DNA of 64,000 bases from Paraburkholderia acidisoli (GTDB taxonomy: Bacteria; Pseudomonadota; Gammaproteobacteria; Burkholderiales; Burkholderiaceae): the NCBI RefSeq assembly GCF_009789675.1, contig NZ_CP046913.1:248001-312000 (forward strand). Reading direction: 5' to 3'. The position numbers were made by a program, and so were the translations under genes. The notes beneath the pieces were generated by a model that had not been told where the DNA came from, made no database searches, and saw only the letters and a program-made list of their open reading frames with translations. Numbering within the stretch: position 1 is the first letter of the stretch; every line of letters begins with the position of its first letter. This document shows positions 8,247-17,837 of the stretch, one piece after another.

Positions 8247-8262
8247 TGGCATCGACCTTGCA
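8247..8262 (+). promoter_or_regulatory. sigma-54 promoter for dctA
   Basis: TGGCATCGACCTTGCA has GG and GC separated by exactly 10 bases, matching the -24/-12 consensus TGGCAC-N5-TTGC. The expected transcription start is near 8273, leaving a leader of about 185 bases before the GTG start of dctA. The dctBD genes encoding an RpoN activator are next to dctA. Confidence 0.8.
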
Positions 8263-8458
8263 ATAAGAAAGGCGCGGCCACCTCGGTCGCGACAAAAAAA
8301 TGAGGCTGTATCCCGCGCCCAGGCGCGTGGTCCAGCCAACAGGAGACAGCCGATGTCCGATCCCTTCTTCCGGTTTCGCTGATTCCCGTTTTCGCTCTGT
8401 CGCGGCCCGACCTCAGCGTCGTTCGGCCATTGGCTTAATTACATTCGCAGGAACCATC

Positions 8459-9742
8459 GTGAAGAAACCTCTCCACAAAGTCCTCTACTTCCAGGTGATC
8501 GTGGCGATCGTCGTCGGCGTGATCCTCGGGCACTTCTGGCCCGCGCTCGGCATCGACATGAAGCCGCTCGGCGACGCCTTCATCAAGCTCATCAAGATGG
8601 TGATCGGTCCGATCATCTTCTGTACCGTCGTGACCGGCATCGCCGGCATGGAAGACATGAAGAAGGTGGGCCGCGTGGGCGGCAAGGCGCTGCTCTACTT
8701 CGAGATCGTCTCGACCTTCGCGCTCGTGCTCGGCCTGATCGCCACGCACGTGCTCAAGCCGGGCGCCGGCTTCAACGTCGACGTGACGACGCTCGACGCC
8801 AAGTCGGTCGCGAGCTTCGCCGAAAAGGCGCACGGCCAGAGCAGCGTCGACTTCCTGATGCACATCATTCCGGACACGATCTTCTCGGCGTTCGCGCAGG
8901 GCGAAATCCTGCAGATCCTGCTCATCGCGCTGCTGTTCGGCGCGGTGCTCACGCAGATCGGCGAGCGCGGCCGCGTGGTCACGGACTTCATCGACGGCGT
9001 CTCGGGCGTGCTGTTCGGCGTCGTGAAGATCGTCACGAAGCTCGCTCCGATCGGCGCGTTCGGCGCGATGGCGTTCACCATCGGCAAGTACGGCGTGGGT
9101 TCGCTGATCCCGATGCTCAAGCTGATCGGCACGTTCTATCTGACCTCGGTCGTGTTCGTGCTCGTCGTGCTCGGCGCGATCGCGCGCTTCACGGGTTTCT
9201 CGATCATCCGCTTCGTCTCGTACATCAAGGAAGAACTGCTGATCGTGCTCGGCACGAGCTCGTCGGAGTCGGCGCTGCCGCAACTGATGCAGAAGCTCGA
9301 ACGCCTCGGCTGCTCGCGCTCGGTGGTGGGTCTCGTGGTGCCGACCGGCTACTCGTTCAACCTCGACGGCACCAACATCTACATGACGATGGCGGTGCTC
9401 TTCATCGCCCAGGCGACCAACACCGACCTCACGTGGACGCAGCAGCTTACGCTGCTCGCCGTGACGATGCTCACCTCGAAGGGCGCGAGCGGCGTGACCG
9501 GCGCGGGCTTCATCACGCTCGCCGCCACGCTGGCCGTGGTGCCGACGATCCCGCTCTCGGGCATGGTGCTGATTCTCGGTATCGACCGCTTCATGAGCGA
9601 GTGCCGCGCGCTGACCAACATCGTCGGCAACGGCGTGGCCACGGTGGTCGTCTCGGCATGGGAAAAGGAACTCGACCGCGACAAGCTGCGCGCGGTGCTC
9701 TCGGGCGAAGCCGAGGCGGTGAAGGAAGGCGCGGGCGTGTAA
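8459..9742 (+). CDS. dctA: C4-dicarboxylate transporter DctA
   Basis: A 427-aa inner-membrane dicarboxylate/H+ (or Na+) symporter of the DAACS family, importing succinate, fumarate and malate. Signature blocks are the serine-rich reentrant loop [14 protein letters not shown], the [13 protein letters not shown] segment and [14 protein letters not shown]. The GTG at 8459 follows AGGAA and gives the usual [15 protein letters not shown] start; the in-frame ATG 53 codons upstream lies inside the leader. Transcription should be RpoN/DctD dependent from 8247-8262. The dctBD genes follow on the same strand. Confidence 0.95.
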   Translation: MKKPLHKVLYFQVIVAIVVGVILGHFWPALGIDMKPLGDAFIKLIKMVIGPIIFCTVVTGIAGMEDMKKVGRVGGKALLYFEIVSTFALVLGLIATHVLKPGAGFNVDVTTLDAKSVASFAEKAHGQSSVDFLMHIIPDTIFSAFAQGEILQILLIALLFGAVLTQIGERGRVVTDFIDGVSGVLFGVVKIVTKLAPIGAFGAMAFTIGKYGVGSLIPMLKLIGTFYLTSVVFVLVVLGAIARFTGFSIIRFVSYIKEELLIVLGTSSSESALPQLMQKLERLGCSRSVVGLVVPTGYSFNLDGTNIYMTMAVLFIAQATNTDLTWTQQLTLLAVTMLTSKGASGVTGAGFITLAATLAVVPTIPLSGMVLILGIDRFMSECRALTNIVGNGVATVVVSAWEKELDRDKLRAVLSGEAEAVKEGAGV

Positions 9743-9780
9743 CCGGCTCAGGCGGCGCGGCGCGCCAGGCGCCGGTGTGT

Positions 9781-9805
9781 GTCGATGCAGGTCGATGCAG
9801 GTCGA
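9781..9805. repeat. 10-bp direct repeat, 2.5 copies
   Basis: GTCGATGCAG is repeated at 9781-9790 and 9791-9800, with a partial third copy. It lies in the 339-base dctA-dctB gap, which otherwise holds only a weak promoter-like pair (TTGCAC at 9842, GTTTAT at 9865). Confidence 0.6.
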
Positions 9806-10081
9806 GAGATGCCGATGCTTACCGAAACGCGCCGCCCGAGGTTGCACGTAGTATTGCATTGACCGTTTATCGGCCATCGGGCCGCCGGGCGGCGCGGCGT
9901 GTCCCCTGCACCGCGTCGCCCGTTTTTGCTTCTGCCGCGCGCGAGGGTGCCGATGGCGCCGCCGTCGCGCCGCGCTCGCACTCTTCGCCGCACACGCGGC
10001 TTGCCGGGTTTTTCACGTGTGACACAATCGACCTCATTTCCCGACCGTTTCGATCGTGTTGACCGCCCGGAAGCCGCTCAC

Positions 10082-11959
10082 GTGACGCGCCGCCTCATTC
10101 TTCTCATCGTGCTCGCCGCCGGGCTCGCGGCCGTCTGCGCGCTCTCGTGGGCGCTCGCCTGGCAGACCGGCATCGACACGCTGCGCCGCAACGCCGCCGT
10201 GCGCGGCGACCGCACCACGGCCGCGCTCAAGAGCACGCTCGAACGCTACGACTCGCTGCCGTACATCGTGGGCGAGCATCCGCTCGTGCAGGACGTGCTC
10301 GCGGACCCGAAACCCGAATGGGTCGCGGCCGCGAACCGTTACCTCGAAGACGTGAACCGCCACGCGCGCGCGACCACGACCTACATCATCCGCGCCGACG
10401 GCATGAGCATCGCCGCGAGCAACTGGCACGAGGCCGACAGCTTCGTGGGCGTGAACTACCAGTTCCGGCCGTATTTCATCGACGCGGTGAAGGGAGGCGT
10501 GGGCCGCTTCTTCGCCATTGGCACGATCTCGCACGATCCCGGTTACTACGTCTCGCAACCCGTGCGGCGCGACGGCAAGATCGTTGGCGTGGCCGTGGTC
10601 AAGCTCAATCTCGAATGGTTTCCGGGCGCCGATGCGTCCGAGCCGCTGCTCGTCACCGACGATCACGGCGTGATCTTTCTGTCCTCGGTGCCCGCCTGGA
10701 AATACCGCACGATGAGCCCGCTCGCGCCGGCCGTGGTCGCGGCGATCGACGCCACGCGCCAGTACGCGAACGCGCGCCTGACACCGCTGCCGGCCGGCGT
10801 CGAGCGCGTGCTCGAAGGCGACGCCGACATCGTGCGTATCGGCAGCGGCCTGCGCGCGCCGCGCTACCTCGAAACGCGCCGCGCGCTGGGCGAGCCGGAC
10901 TGGCATCTCGTGACGATGTCGTCGATCGATCCCGTGCTCGACGCTGCGCGCGACACGACCATCATGACCGGCTTCGGCTATGTCTCGCTGTGCCTGCTTG
11001 GCTTCTACTGGCGCATGCGCCGCGCGCGCGTGCAGGAAGTCATGCGCAGCCGCGCGATGCTGCAAAAGGCCTACGCGATGCTCAACGAGCGCGTGGCCGA
11101 GCGCACCGCCGACCTCTCGCAGGCGAACGAGCGCTTGCAGCAGGAAGTGGCCGAACGCACGCGCGCCGAGCACGAGTTGCGCGCGACGCAAGACGAGCTG
11201 ATCCAGGCGAGCAAGCTCGCCGCGCTCGGGCAGATGGCGGCCGGCATCACGCACGAATTGAATCAGCCGCTCGCCGCGCTGCGCAGCTTCTCCGACAACA
11301 CGCGCGTGTTTCTCGAACGCGGCCAGTACGCGGCGGCGGAAGAGAATCTCGAAGCGATCGGCTCGCTCACCGAGCGCATGGGCAAGATCGTGAATCAGCT
11401 CAAACTGTTCGTGGGGCGCGCACGGCCGAAGAGCGCGCGCTCGAGCGTGGCGCGCGCGCTGCACAACGCGCTCGCGCTGCTCGGCAAGCGCCTGAACGGC
11501 GTGCCCATCGCGCTCACGCTGCACGAAGACGGCGCGCCGCCCGCGCCGCTCGACACGCACGCCGGGTATCCCGACCTGTTCGCGCAAAGCGACGACTTGC
11601 GGCTCGAACAGGTGCTCATCAATCTGCTCGGCAACGCGCTCGACGCGGTGGCCGAGGTGAGCGCGCCGCAGCTCGCCGTCGACGTGCACGCGAGCGCCGC
11701 GACGGTGTCGATCGCCGTGCGCGACAATGGCCCCGGCATTCCCGAAGACGTGCTGCCGCGGCTGTTCGAGCCGTTCTTCACGACCAAGGAAATGGGGCAG
11801 GGCCTGGGGCTCGGTCTCGCCATTTCGTCGTCGATCGCGCGCGATTGCGGCGGCGCGCTCACGGCGGCCAACAACGAGGAAGGCGGCGCGTGCTTCACGC
11901 TCACGCTGCGGCGCGCGCGCGCCGATGCGGCGAACGCGGCGCGCGCGGCGGGGCTCTGA
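10082..11959 (+). CDS. dctB: C4-dicarboxylate sensor histidine kinase DctB
   Basis: A 625-aa membrane sensor kinase. An N-terminal TM (about 4-24) is followed by a periplasmic double-PDC/PAS sensor (about 40-290; RADGMSIAASNW and GVNYQFRPYF are typical DctB ligand-pocket blocks), a second TM near 300-318, and a coiled coil. The HisKA domain has its phospho-acceptor H391 in THELNQPLAALR; HATPase_c carries NLLGNALDA, DNGPGIP and GQGLGLGL. GTG 10082 (MTRRLILL) puts the first TM at the N-terminus; upstream in-frame starts at 10019 (GTG) and 9953 (ATG) are possible. It phosphorylates the adjacent DctD. Confidence 0.9.
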   Translation: MTRRLILLIVLAAGLAAVCALSWALAWQTGIDTLRRNAAVRGDRTTAALKSTLERYDSLPYIVGEHPLVQDVLADPKPEWVAAANRYLEDVNRHARATTTYIIRADGMSIAASNWHEADSFVGVNYQFRPYFIDAVKGGVGRFFAIGTISHDPGYYVSQPVRRDGKIVGVAVVKLNLEWFPGADASEPLLVTDDHGVIFLSSVPAWKYRTMSPLAPAVVAAIDATRQYANARLTPLPAGVERVLEGDADIVRIGSGLRAPRYLETRRALGEPDWHLVTMSSIDPVLDAARDTTIMTGFGYVSLCLLGFYWRMRRARVQEVMRSRAMLQKAYAMLNERVAERTADLSQANERLQQEVAERTRAEHELRATQDELIQASKLAALGQMAAGITHELNQPLAALRSFSDNTRVFLERGQYAAAEENLEAIGSLTERMGKIVNQLKLFVGRARPKSARSSVARALHNALALLGKRLNGVPIALTLHEDGAPPAPLDTHAGYPDLFAQSDDLRLEQVLINLLGNALDAVAEVSAPQLAVDVHASAATVSIAVRDNGPGIPEDVLPRLFEPFFTTKEMGQGLGLGLAISSSIARDCGGALTAANNEEGGACFTLTLRRARADAANAARAAGL

Positions 11960-11997
11960 ACCGCTTCAAGGACGACGAACGACATGGTGCGACTCGC

Positions 11998-13356
11998 ATG
12001 GTGACCACGCAGCCCGGCCGGGTGCTTTACGTAGAAGACGACGAACTCGTGCGCCGCGCGGGCGTGCAGAGCCTGCAACTCGCGGGCTTCGACGCGGCCG
12101 GTTTCGCCAACGCGGAAGCCGCGCTGCCGCTCGTGAGCGCCGAATTCGCGGGCATCGTGGTGAGCGACATCCGCCTGCCCGGCATGAGCGGCCTCGACCT
12201 GCTCGCGCAGTGCCACGAGCGCGCGCCCGACGTGCCCGTGATTCTCGTCACCGGTCACGGCGACATATCCATGGCCGTGCAGGCGATGCGCGACGGCGCG
12301 TACGACTTCATCGAAAAGCCGTTCGCCTCCGAGCGGCTGATCGAAACGGTGCGCCGCGCCCTGGAGCGCCGCACGCTGATCCTCGAAAACGTCGCGCTGC
12401 GCCGCGAGCTGGCGGGACAGAACGCGCTCGCGCCGCGCATCATCGGCAAGAGTCCGGCAATCGAGCAGGTGCGCAAGCTGATCGCGAACGTCGCGCCCAC
12501 GGACGCCTCGGTGCTCATCAACGGCGACACGGGCGCGGGCAAGGAACTGATCGCGCGCAGTCTGCACGAGCTTTCGCCGCGCCACGACCGGCCGTTCGTG
12601 GCCGTGAATTGCGGCGCGCTGCCCGAGCCGATGTTCGAGTCGGAGATGTTCGGCTACGAGGCGGGCGCGTTCACGGGCGCGGCCAAGCGCCGGATCGGCA
12701 AGCTCGAACACGCGAGCGGCGGCACGCTGTTTCTCGACGAGATCGAGAGCATGCCGCTCGCGTTGCAGGTCAAGCTGCTGCGCGTGCTGCAGGACGGCGT
12801 GCTGGAGCGGCTGGGCTCGAATCAGCCGGTACGCGCCGACTTGCGCGTGGTGGCGGCGGCCAAGGGCGACATGAACGAGCACGTGGCCGCCGGCACGTTC
12901 CGGCGCGACCTGTTGTACCGGCTGAACGTGGTGACGATCGCGCTGCCGCCGCTCGCCGAGCGCCGCGAAGACATCGTGCCGCTGTTCGAGCATTTTCTGC
13001 TCGATGCCGCCGTGCGCTATCAGCGCCCGGCGCCGCTGCTCACCGAGCGCGACCGCATGCGCCTCGCGCAGCGCGAGTGGCCCGGCAACGTGCGCGAGTT
13101 GCGCAACGCGGCGGAGCGGCGCGTGCTGGGCATTCCCGACGATCTTTCCGCCGACGCGCCGGGCAGCGCCGACGAAACGCTGCCGCTCAAGGAGCGCGTG
13201 GAGCACTACGAGCGCGCGCTGATCGCCGACGCCCTGCAGCAGAGCAACGGTGCCGTCGCGCAAGCGGCCGAGCGTTTGCAGATGGCGAAGGCCACGCTCT
13301 ACGAGAAAATTCGCCGCTACGGGCTGGTGGCGCGCGAAGGCGACGCGCGGGCGTGA
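11998..13356 (+). CDS. dctD: sigma-54-dependent response regulator DctD
   Basis: A 452-aa NtrC-class activator. The receiver domain has phospho-acceptor D57 in [12 protein letters not shown] and K108 in DFIEKPF. The AAA+ domain has Walker A GDTGAGKE (176-183), the RpoN-contacting GAFTGA loop (223-228) and Walker [10 protein letters not shown] Fis-type HTH closes the protein ([26 protein letters not shown]). It lies 38 bases after dctB and is predicted to activate the sigma-54 promoter of dctA. A terminator follows. Confidence 0.95.
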   Translation: MVTTQPGRVLYVEDDELVRRAGVQSLQLAGFDAAGFANAEAALPLVSAEFAGIVVSDIRLPGMSGLDLLAQCHERAPDVPVILVTGHGDISMAVQAMRDGAYDFIEKPFASERLIETVRRALERRTLILENVALRRELAGQNALAPRIIGKSPAIEQVRKLIANVAPTDASVLINGDTGAGKELIARSLHELSPRHDRPFVAVNCGALPEPMFESEMFGYEAGAFTGAAKRRIGKLEHASGGTLFLDEIESMPLALQVKLLRVLQDGVLERLGSNQPVRADLRVVAAAKGDMNEHVAAGTFRRDLLYRLNVVTIALPPLAERREDIVPLFEHFLLDAAVRYQRPAPLLTERDRMRLAQREWPGNVRELRNAAERRVLGIPDDLSADAPGSADETLPLKERVEHYERALIADALQQSNGAVAQAAERLQMAKATLYEKIRRYGLVAREGDARA

Positions 13357-13391
13357 CGGGGCTGAAGTGCGCGTGAACACAGCGCGCGGAC

Positions 13392-13428
13392 GAAAAAAAA
13401 AGCAGCGGATTTCCGCTGCTTTTTTGTT
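13392..13428. terminator. bidirectional intrinsic terminator
   Basis: AAAAGCAGCGG-ATTT-CCGCTGCTTTT with long A and T tracts ends dctD and the converging TlpA-like gene. Confidence 0.9.
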
Positions 13429-13447
13429 TCGCATTAAAGCGCGTGGA

Positions 13448-13981
13448 TCAGGTCGCCAGCGCCTTCTGCAACAGCTGATCGAGTTCCGCGAACTGCGGCT
13501 CGCCCACGTAGCGCTTGAGGATCTTGCCGTTGCGGTCGACGACGAACGTCGTGGGCGTGAGCTGGACGTTGCCGAACTGCTTCGCGGCCGAGCCGTCGTC
13601 CATGGCCACCTTGAACGGAAGCTGACGCGTTTGCGCATAGTTCGCGACGTACATCGGCGCGTCGTAGTTCATTGCCACGGCCACGAACTCGAGACCTTCG
13701 CCCTTGAAGCGGTTATAGGTCTGGATCATCTTCGGCATTTCGGCCATGCAGGTCGTGCAGCTCGTCGCCCAGAAGTTGACGAGATAGACCTTGCCCTTGA
13801 GATCATGCGTGGAAACTTTCTGGCCGGACAGCAGCGTGAAGGTCGCGTCGGGCACGCGCTGCTGGCTGCCGAAGAACGCGAAGTAACCGGCCACGGCGAG
13901 CGCGATCACGACGACGGCCGCGCCGATGCTGCGGATCGCGCCGGAGCGCGCTTGCGGGGAATTCGGGGATGCAGCGGTCAT
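13448..13981 (-). CDS. TlpA-like thioredoxin-fold disulfide reductase
   Basis: A 177-aa membrane-anchored periplasmic thioredoxin. One uncleaved TM (about residues 16-37) precedes a TlpA/ResA-like domain with FWATSCTTCMAEMP, giving the redox pair C75-x2-C78, and a cis-Pro region QLTPTTFVVD. Such proteins reduce apocytochrome c or Cu-site cysteines. The CTTC dipeptide differs from the commoner CxPC. Start 13981 gives an intact anchor. It is divergent from the hypothetical gene at 14123 across 141 bases. Confidence 0.88.
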   Translation of the reverse strand: MTAASPNSPQARSGAIRSIGAAVVVIALAVAGYFAFFGSQQRVPDATFTLLSGQKVSTHDLKGKVYLVNFWATSCTTCMAEMPKMIQTYNRFKGEGLEFVAVAMNYDAPMYVANYAQTRQLPFKVAMDDGSAAKQFGNVQLTPTTFVVDRNGKILKRYVGEPQFAELDQLLQKALAT

Positions 13982-14122
13982 GGGTCTTGCCTCGTGCGCC
14001 GAAGGACGCGGGAATGAGCGAGCGTATTGTAGCTCTGAATTCTGACATATCGTTTCCAGCGCAACGCAGGGCGCGCCGGAGCGGATAATGATGTTTCCTT
14101 TCAAGTCGAACCGTGGACGCTC

Positions 14123-14809
14123 ATGCGATTGGCCGGGCTTCGTGATGCAGGGTTGACGTCGATAGCGGCGGTGCCGACGGCGTGGATTTCGTGGCGGGTC
14201 GCGATGGCGCTCGTGGCCGTGGTGGCGATCCTGGCCGCCGTGCTTGCCGCGATCCCGCGGCGGCGCGCCCGCTGCGAGCCGCGCGTGCTTGCGTACGGCG
14301 TGCTCGCGGGCGCCGTGGCGCTCGCGGCCTGCTCGCCGACCTACGACTGGCGCACGATCTCGAACAACGACAGCGGCTACACCGTCGATCTGCCCGCCAA
14401 GCCCGGCAGCGACGAACGCCGTATCGACGTGAACGGCACCGCCATGCCCATGCGCGTGCAAACCGCCGAAGTCGCCGGCGACGTGTTCGTGGTCGGCACG
14501 CTCGAATTGCCCGACGCGCAACCCGCCACGCAGCAGAAGGCGCTCGATTTCCTGCGCGCCGGGCTCGCCCGCAACGTGAGCGCCGCCCCCGACGCGCGTG
14601 CGGTCGCGGTGCCGCTCGCCGTGGGCGGCGCGGTCGAGGGCGTGGAACTGCGCGTGGCCGGGAAAGCGGGCGCGAACGGGGAGACGCGCACGATACACGC
14701 GCGCCTCGTCGCCAAAGGTACGCGTGCGTACCAGATTGCGATCGTGGGGCGCGCAGAACCGCCCGCCGAGCAGGTCGATCAGTTCTTCACGTCCTTCAAG
14801 CTGTACTGA
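14123..14809 (+). CDS. hypothetical membrane/lipoprotein
   Basis: A 228-aa protein I do not recognise. Two hydrophobic stretches lie at about residues 20-45 and 55-70; the second ends LAGAVALAACS, a good lipobox, so the functional start may be a GTG near 14285 giving a lipoprotein. The mature part (about 70-228) begins with a short Tyr-Asp-Trp-Arg motif, then a beta-rich domain ending EQVDQFFTSFKLY, a pattern common in small periplasmic proteins. Function is unknown. It is divergent from the TlpA-like gene. Confidence 0.7.
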   Translation: MRLAGLRDAGLTSIAAVPTAWISWRVAMALVAVVAILAAVLAAIPRRRARCEPRVLAYGVLAGAVALAACSPTYDWRTISNNDSGYTVDLPAKPGSDERRIDVNGTAMPMRVQTAEVAGDVFVVGTLELPDAQPATQQKALDFLRAGLARNVSAAPDARAVAVPLAVGGAVEGVELRVAGKAGANGETRTIHARLVAKGTRAYQIAIVGRAEPPAEQVDQFFTSFKLY

Positions 14810-14950
14810 ATATCCACGCTGCGCTGTCCTGAGATTCCGGAGTCCGGAACATGTATCGGGCATCGCGCAATCACGGGCATTTGCGGCCCGTTATGAAAGT
14901 CGGGCAGCAGGTTTACTCGCTATCTTGCGGATTTGATTGAAGGTTTACAG

Positions 14951-14986
14951 GTTACCCACATCGCTTGTGGGTAACTTTGTGGACAA
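14951..14986. repeat. 10-bp inverted repeat with three DnaA-box-like 9-mers
   Basis: GTTACCCACA (14951-14960) and TGTGGGTAAC (14966-14975) are perfect reverse complements. Each contains TTACCCACA, one mismatch from the DnaA box TTATCCACA, and TGTGGACAA at 14978-14986 is a third one-mismatch box. The surrounding gap 14810-15215 (406 bases) is AT-richer than its neighbours and holds no gene I can support. Confidence 0.55.
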
Positions 14987-15148
14987 GGCGCGTCCAAAAG
15001 CCGCAAATGGCCGTCCATCGGGCTTTTCGACCATTTTGCGTGCTTTCCTGTGTGCCCTGAAAAGCATAAAAATCAATGACTTACGGAAATCGCCTTCGCG
15101 TAATGCGAACGACGCGCAAATCGGGGCGTAACACGAGGTTGTGTGCAT

Positions 15149-15165
15149 AAGTCAAGTCTTGACTT
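15149..15165. repeat. perfect palindrome AAGTCAAG-T-CTTGACTT
   Basis: Eight-base arms surround a single T. The element lies 51 bases beyond the comM stop codon in the same gap. It may be a protein site or a weak transcription stop. Confidence 0.5.
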
Positions 15166-15215
15166 CGATTTATTGGCGCTATTCGTCTGCCGAGGGCGCG
15201 GGGGAGCGTCCACGT

Positions 15216-16856
15216 TCACGCCTCGGCGAGCACCCGCCGATACTGCACCGCTTCGGCCACGTGTACGGCGTCCGGCATGGCGGTTTGCGCGAGATCGGCG
15301 ATCGTGCGCGCGACCTTGAGCACGCGGTAATGCGCGCGCGCCGACCAGCCGAAGCGTTCGGCCGCTTCGCGCAGCAAGGCCTCGCCGGCGGCGTCGAGCT
15401 GGCAGACGGTGTCGGTTTCGCGGCCCGTGAGTTCGCGATTGGTTTTGCCCTGACGCGCGAGCTGCGTTGCGCGGGCCGCCTGCACGCGCGCGGCAATCGC
15501 GGCGCTCGGCTCGGCGGCGGCGTGGGCGCGGGCGGCGAGTTCGGCGGGCGGCAGCGCTGGCAGCTCGATCTGGATGTCGATGCGGTCGAGCAGCGGCCCG
15601 GAGAGCTTGCGCAGATAACGCGCGGCGCCTTCGGGCGTACAGCGGCAACGCCCGGAAGGATCGCCGCGCCAGCCGCATGGGCACGGATTCATGGCCGCGA
15701 CGAGCTGGCACGCGGCCGGGAAGTCGGTTTGCCACGCGGCGCGCGAGATGGTGATCGCGCCGACTTCGAGCGGCTCGCGCAGGTTTTCGAGCACGTGGCG
15801 ATCGAATTCGGGCAGCTCGTCCAGAAAGAGCACACCCAGGTGCGCGAGCGTGATCTCGCCGGGCTGCGGCGGATTGCGTCCACCGATCAGCGCCGCCGCG
15901 CTCGACGAATGATGCGGCGCCCGAAACGGCCGCCGCCGCCATTGCTGCGGGGTGAAGCCGATCGCGCTCGCGGAGAGCAGCGCGGCCGAGGCGAGCGCTT
16001 CGGCGTCGGTCATCGGCGGGAGCAGGCCGGGCAGGCGTGCCGCGAGCATCGACTTGCCCGCGCCCGGCGGCCCGACCATCAACAGATGATGACCGCCCGC
16101 CGCCGCCACTTCGAGCGCGCGGCGCGCGCCGCGCTGGCCGATCACGTCGGCCATGTCCGGCCCGGCGGCCGCTTGCGCCGCGTCGAGCGCGGCGGCCCGC
16201 ACGGGCGCGAGACGCGCTCCGGGGTCGGCGCCCGCGAGATGCGCGCACAGCGAGCGCAAATCCGCCGCGCCATACACGATCACACCCGGCACGAGCGCGG
16301 CTTCGGCCGCGTTGTGCGCTGGCAGATACAGCTCGGTTGCGCCGCGCCGCGCGTCGTTCGCGTGGCGCGCTTCATCGTCAGGAATGCCAACAATCGACGA
16401 CGCGCTGATGCGGGTTAGGGCATCGGCCGCTAGCTCCGCGCGCGTTTCGCGGTCCGCTTGCGCGCGCGCCGTGCCGCACGCCATGGCGAACGCGCCGCGC
16501 ATGGGACGCACGGCGCCGGTGAGCGACAACTCGCCGGCGAATTCGCGATGGGCGAGCGCCGCGACCGGCAACTGGCCGCTCGCCGCGAGTATGCCGAGTG
16601 CGATCGGCAAGTCGAAGCGGCCCGATTCCTTCGGCAGATCGGCGGGCGCCAGGTTGACGGTGATGCGCCGCACGGGAAAGTCGAAGCCGCAGTTGCAGAG
16701 CGCGGCGCGCACGCGCTCGCGGCTTTCGCGCACTTCGAGGTCGGGCAAGCCGACGATGGAAAACGACGGCAGGCCGTTGGCGAGATGGACTTCGACGGTA
16801 ACTTCGGGCGCGCGGCCAGCAGCCGGCGCGCGGCTGCGCACCACGGCAAGCGACAT
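15216..16856 (-). CDS. comM: YifB/ComM-family Mg-chelatase-like AAA ATPase
   Basis: A 546-aa hexameric helicase-like AAA+ protein; ComM drives branch migration during natural transformation. The N-terminal ChlI-like domain (MSLAVVRSRA to about 205) is followed by the AAA core with Walker A GPPGAGKS (262-269), LGVLFLDELPEFDR and NPCPCGWRGD with its zinc-like cysteines, then the C-terminal helical domain with SARAHYRVLKVARTIADL. It is about 40 residues longer than the usual form because of an Ala/Arg-rich insertion at about 129-175. On the minus strand it is transcribed away from ubiK. Confidence 0.93.
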   Translation of the reverse strand: MSLAVVRSRAPAAGRAPEVTVEVHLANGLPSFSIVGLPDLEVRESRERVRAALCNCGFDFPVRRITVNLAPADLPKESGRFDLPIALGILAASGQLPVAALAHREFAGELSLTGAVRPMRGAFAMACGTARAQADRETRAELAADALTRISASSIVGIPDDEARHANDARRGATELYLPAHNAAEAALVPGVIVYGAADLRSLCAHLAGADPGARLAPVRAAALDAAQAAAGPDMADVIGQRGARRALEVAAAGGHHLLMVGPPGAGKSMLAARLPGLLPPMTDAEALASAALLSASAIGFTPQQWRRRPFRAPHHSSSAAALIGGRNPPQPGEITLAHLGVLFLDELPEFDRHVLENLREPLEVGAITISRAAWQTDFPAACQLVAAMNPCPCGWRGDPSGRCRCTPEGAARYLRKLSGPLLDRIDIQIELPALPPAELAARAHAAAEPSAAIAARVQAARATQLARQGKTNRELTGRETDTVCQLDAAGEALLREAAERFGWSARAHYRVLKVARTIADLAQTAMPDAVHVAEAVQYRRVLAEA

Positions 16857-17056
16857 GGGATTCTCCGGAAGATGGCGCGGCGCTCGCGCGTGAACGGCGC
16901 GCCGCGCATGCGCCAGGCTGGTGAGGCGATGCCACTTTACGGTTCCATTTCGATCGCGCTACGGAACGCTTTCGGCGCGGCGCGATGCTTTACCGCGATG
17001 ATGTGGCGCAAACCGGCACGACGAGCCCGAGGAATGCGCGACCGCGCAACTGCGCC

Positions 17057-17107
17057 ACTAGCCGTGCGCCGCTAGCCGCGCGCTACTAGCCGTGCGCCGC
17101 TAGCCGC
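17057..17107. repeat. 23-bp direct repeat, two copies
   Basis: A 23-bp unit beginning ACTAGCCGTGCGCCGCTAGC occurs at 17057-17079 and 17085-17107, with further GCTAGCCGC fragments around it. It occupies the 335-base comM-ubiK gap, where I see nothing else. Confidence 0.7.
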
Positions 17108-17191
17108 CCGCCACTTAGCCGCGCACCGTGCGCAACAAACCGCGCAAGCTCCGCGCAGCGAGGCGGACGCCCGCGCGCGAACATCGCCGGG

Positions 17192-17449
17192 TTACGACGA
17201 CTGGCCGGTTGCCGGCAGCTTTTGTTCGAGTTCGGCCACGCGGCGTTCGAGTTCTTCGAGGCGCGTGCGCGTGCGCAGGAGCACTTGCGTTTGCGCGTCG
17301 AATTCCTCGCGCGTGACGAGGTCGAGCTTCGAAAAGCCCTGCGAAAGCATCGCGCGCATGTTGCGCTCCACGTCGCGCGCGGGCGAGTTCTTGAGAAGGT
17401 CGCTGAAGCGCGACTGCAGATCGTTGAAGACGTCGTTCGGTTGTTTCAT
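17192..17449 (-). CDS. ubiK: UbiK accessory factor (BMFP/YqiC family)
   Basis: An 85-aa membrane fusogenic protein family member that assists aerobic ubiquinone synthesis with UbiJ. The N-terminal amphipathic region [15 protein letters not shown] is followed by [20 protein letters not shown] and a C-terminal coiled coil (about 53-80) of heptad Leu/Arg/Glu. The ATG at 17449 has AGGGG 7 bases upstream; longer in-frame starts are spurious. It is divergent from glnK, with 533 bases between. Confidence 0.9.
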   Translation of the reverse strand: MKQPNDVFNDLQSRFSDLLKNSPARDVERNMRAMLSQGFSKLDLVTREEFDAQTQVLLRTRTRLEELERRVAELEQKLPATGQSS

Positions 17450-17464
17450 TCGTTTCCCCTTCGC

Positions 17465-17481
17465 TGCACAAAAATTGTGCA
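17465..17481. promoter_or_regulatory. NtrC-like enhancer site
   Basis: TGCACAAAAATTGTGCA is a perfect dyad (TGCACA-N5-TGTGCA), matching the NtrC consensus TGCACC-N5-GGTGCA in spacing and outer bases. It lies about 360 bases upstream of the glnK sigma-54 promoter and 16 bases upstream of ubiK. Confidence 0.6.
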
Positions 17482-17556
17482 AGTTTCGTTTCGCCCGTGC
17501 CCCGGTTCGCATCGTGATCGATCTTGGTGCATGCCCGATGGATCGCCGGCGAGTGC

Positions 17557-17571
17557 GCACGCAACGGGTGC
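17557..17571. promoter_or_regulatory. second, weaker NtrC-like site
   Basis: GCAC-N7-GTGC matches the NtrC core spacing. A GGTGCA half site also occurs at 17526-17531. These could cooperate with the stronger site at 17465. Confidence 0.4.
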
Positions 17572-17837
17572 GCCTCGCTGCGGCAGACCGCACCACGCGT
17601 GCCGCGCAACTGCGCCACGCCGCCTCGCACCCGCTCCCGGCGCGGCGCGCCGGGCGAATCCTGCGGACACTCTAACAACCTTCAACCGGCCACGCCACCG
17701 CGCGCGCGGCACGTTGGCCGTTCGGCCAGGGCCTTGCGGGCCGCGCCTTCGCGGGCGCGGACCGGCATTGTCCCCGTCTTTTGCCGCGCTTGCATCGAAC
17801 CAGGTCAGAAGCGCCGCAGAGCGGGCCTGAAACAAAC

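Noticed and set aside
10147..11997. Long ORF extension of the DctD frame through dctB, and other long antisense frames
   Set aside because: GC-rich third positions keep alternative frames open. The product is Arg-rich without domains, and DctB is well supported in the other frame.
14951..14986. Chromosomal origin oriC
   Set aside because: Only three degenerate DnaA boxes, no dnaA, dnaN, gidA or rpmH neighbours, and no AT-rich 13-mer region.
14937..15148. Small ORFs on both strands in the comM-hypothetical gap
   Set aside because: No ribosome site with good spacing and no recognisable motif. Both overlap the DnaA-box-like dyad, so the region is better read as non-coding.
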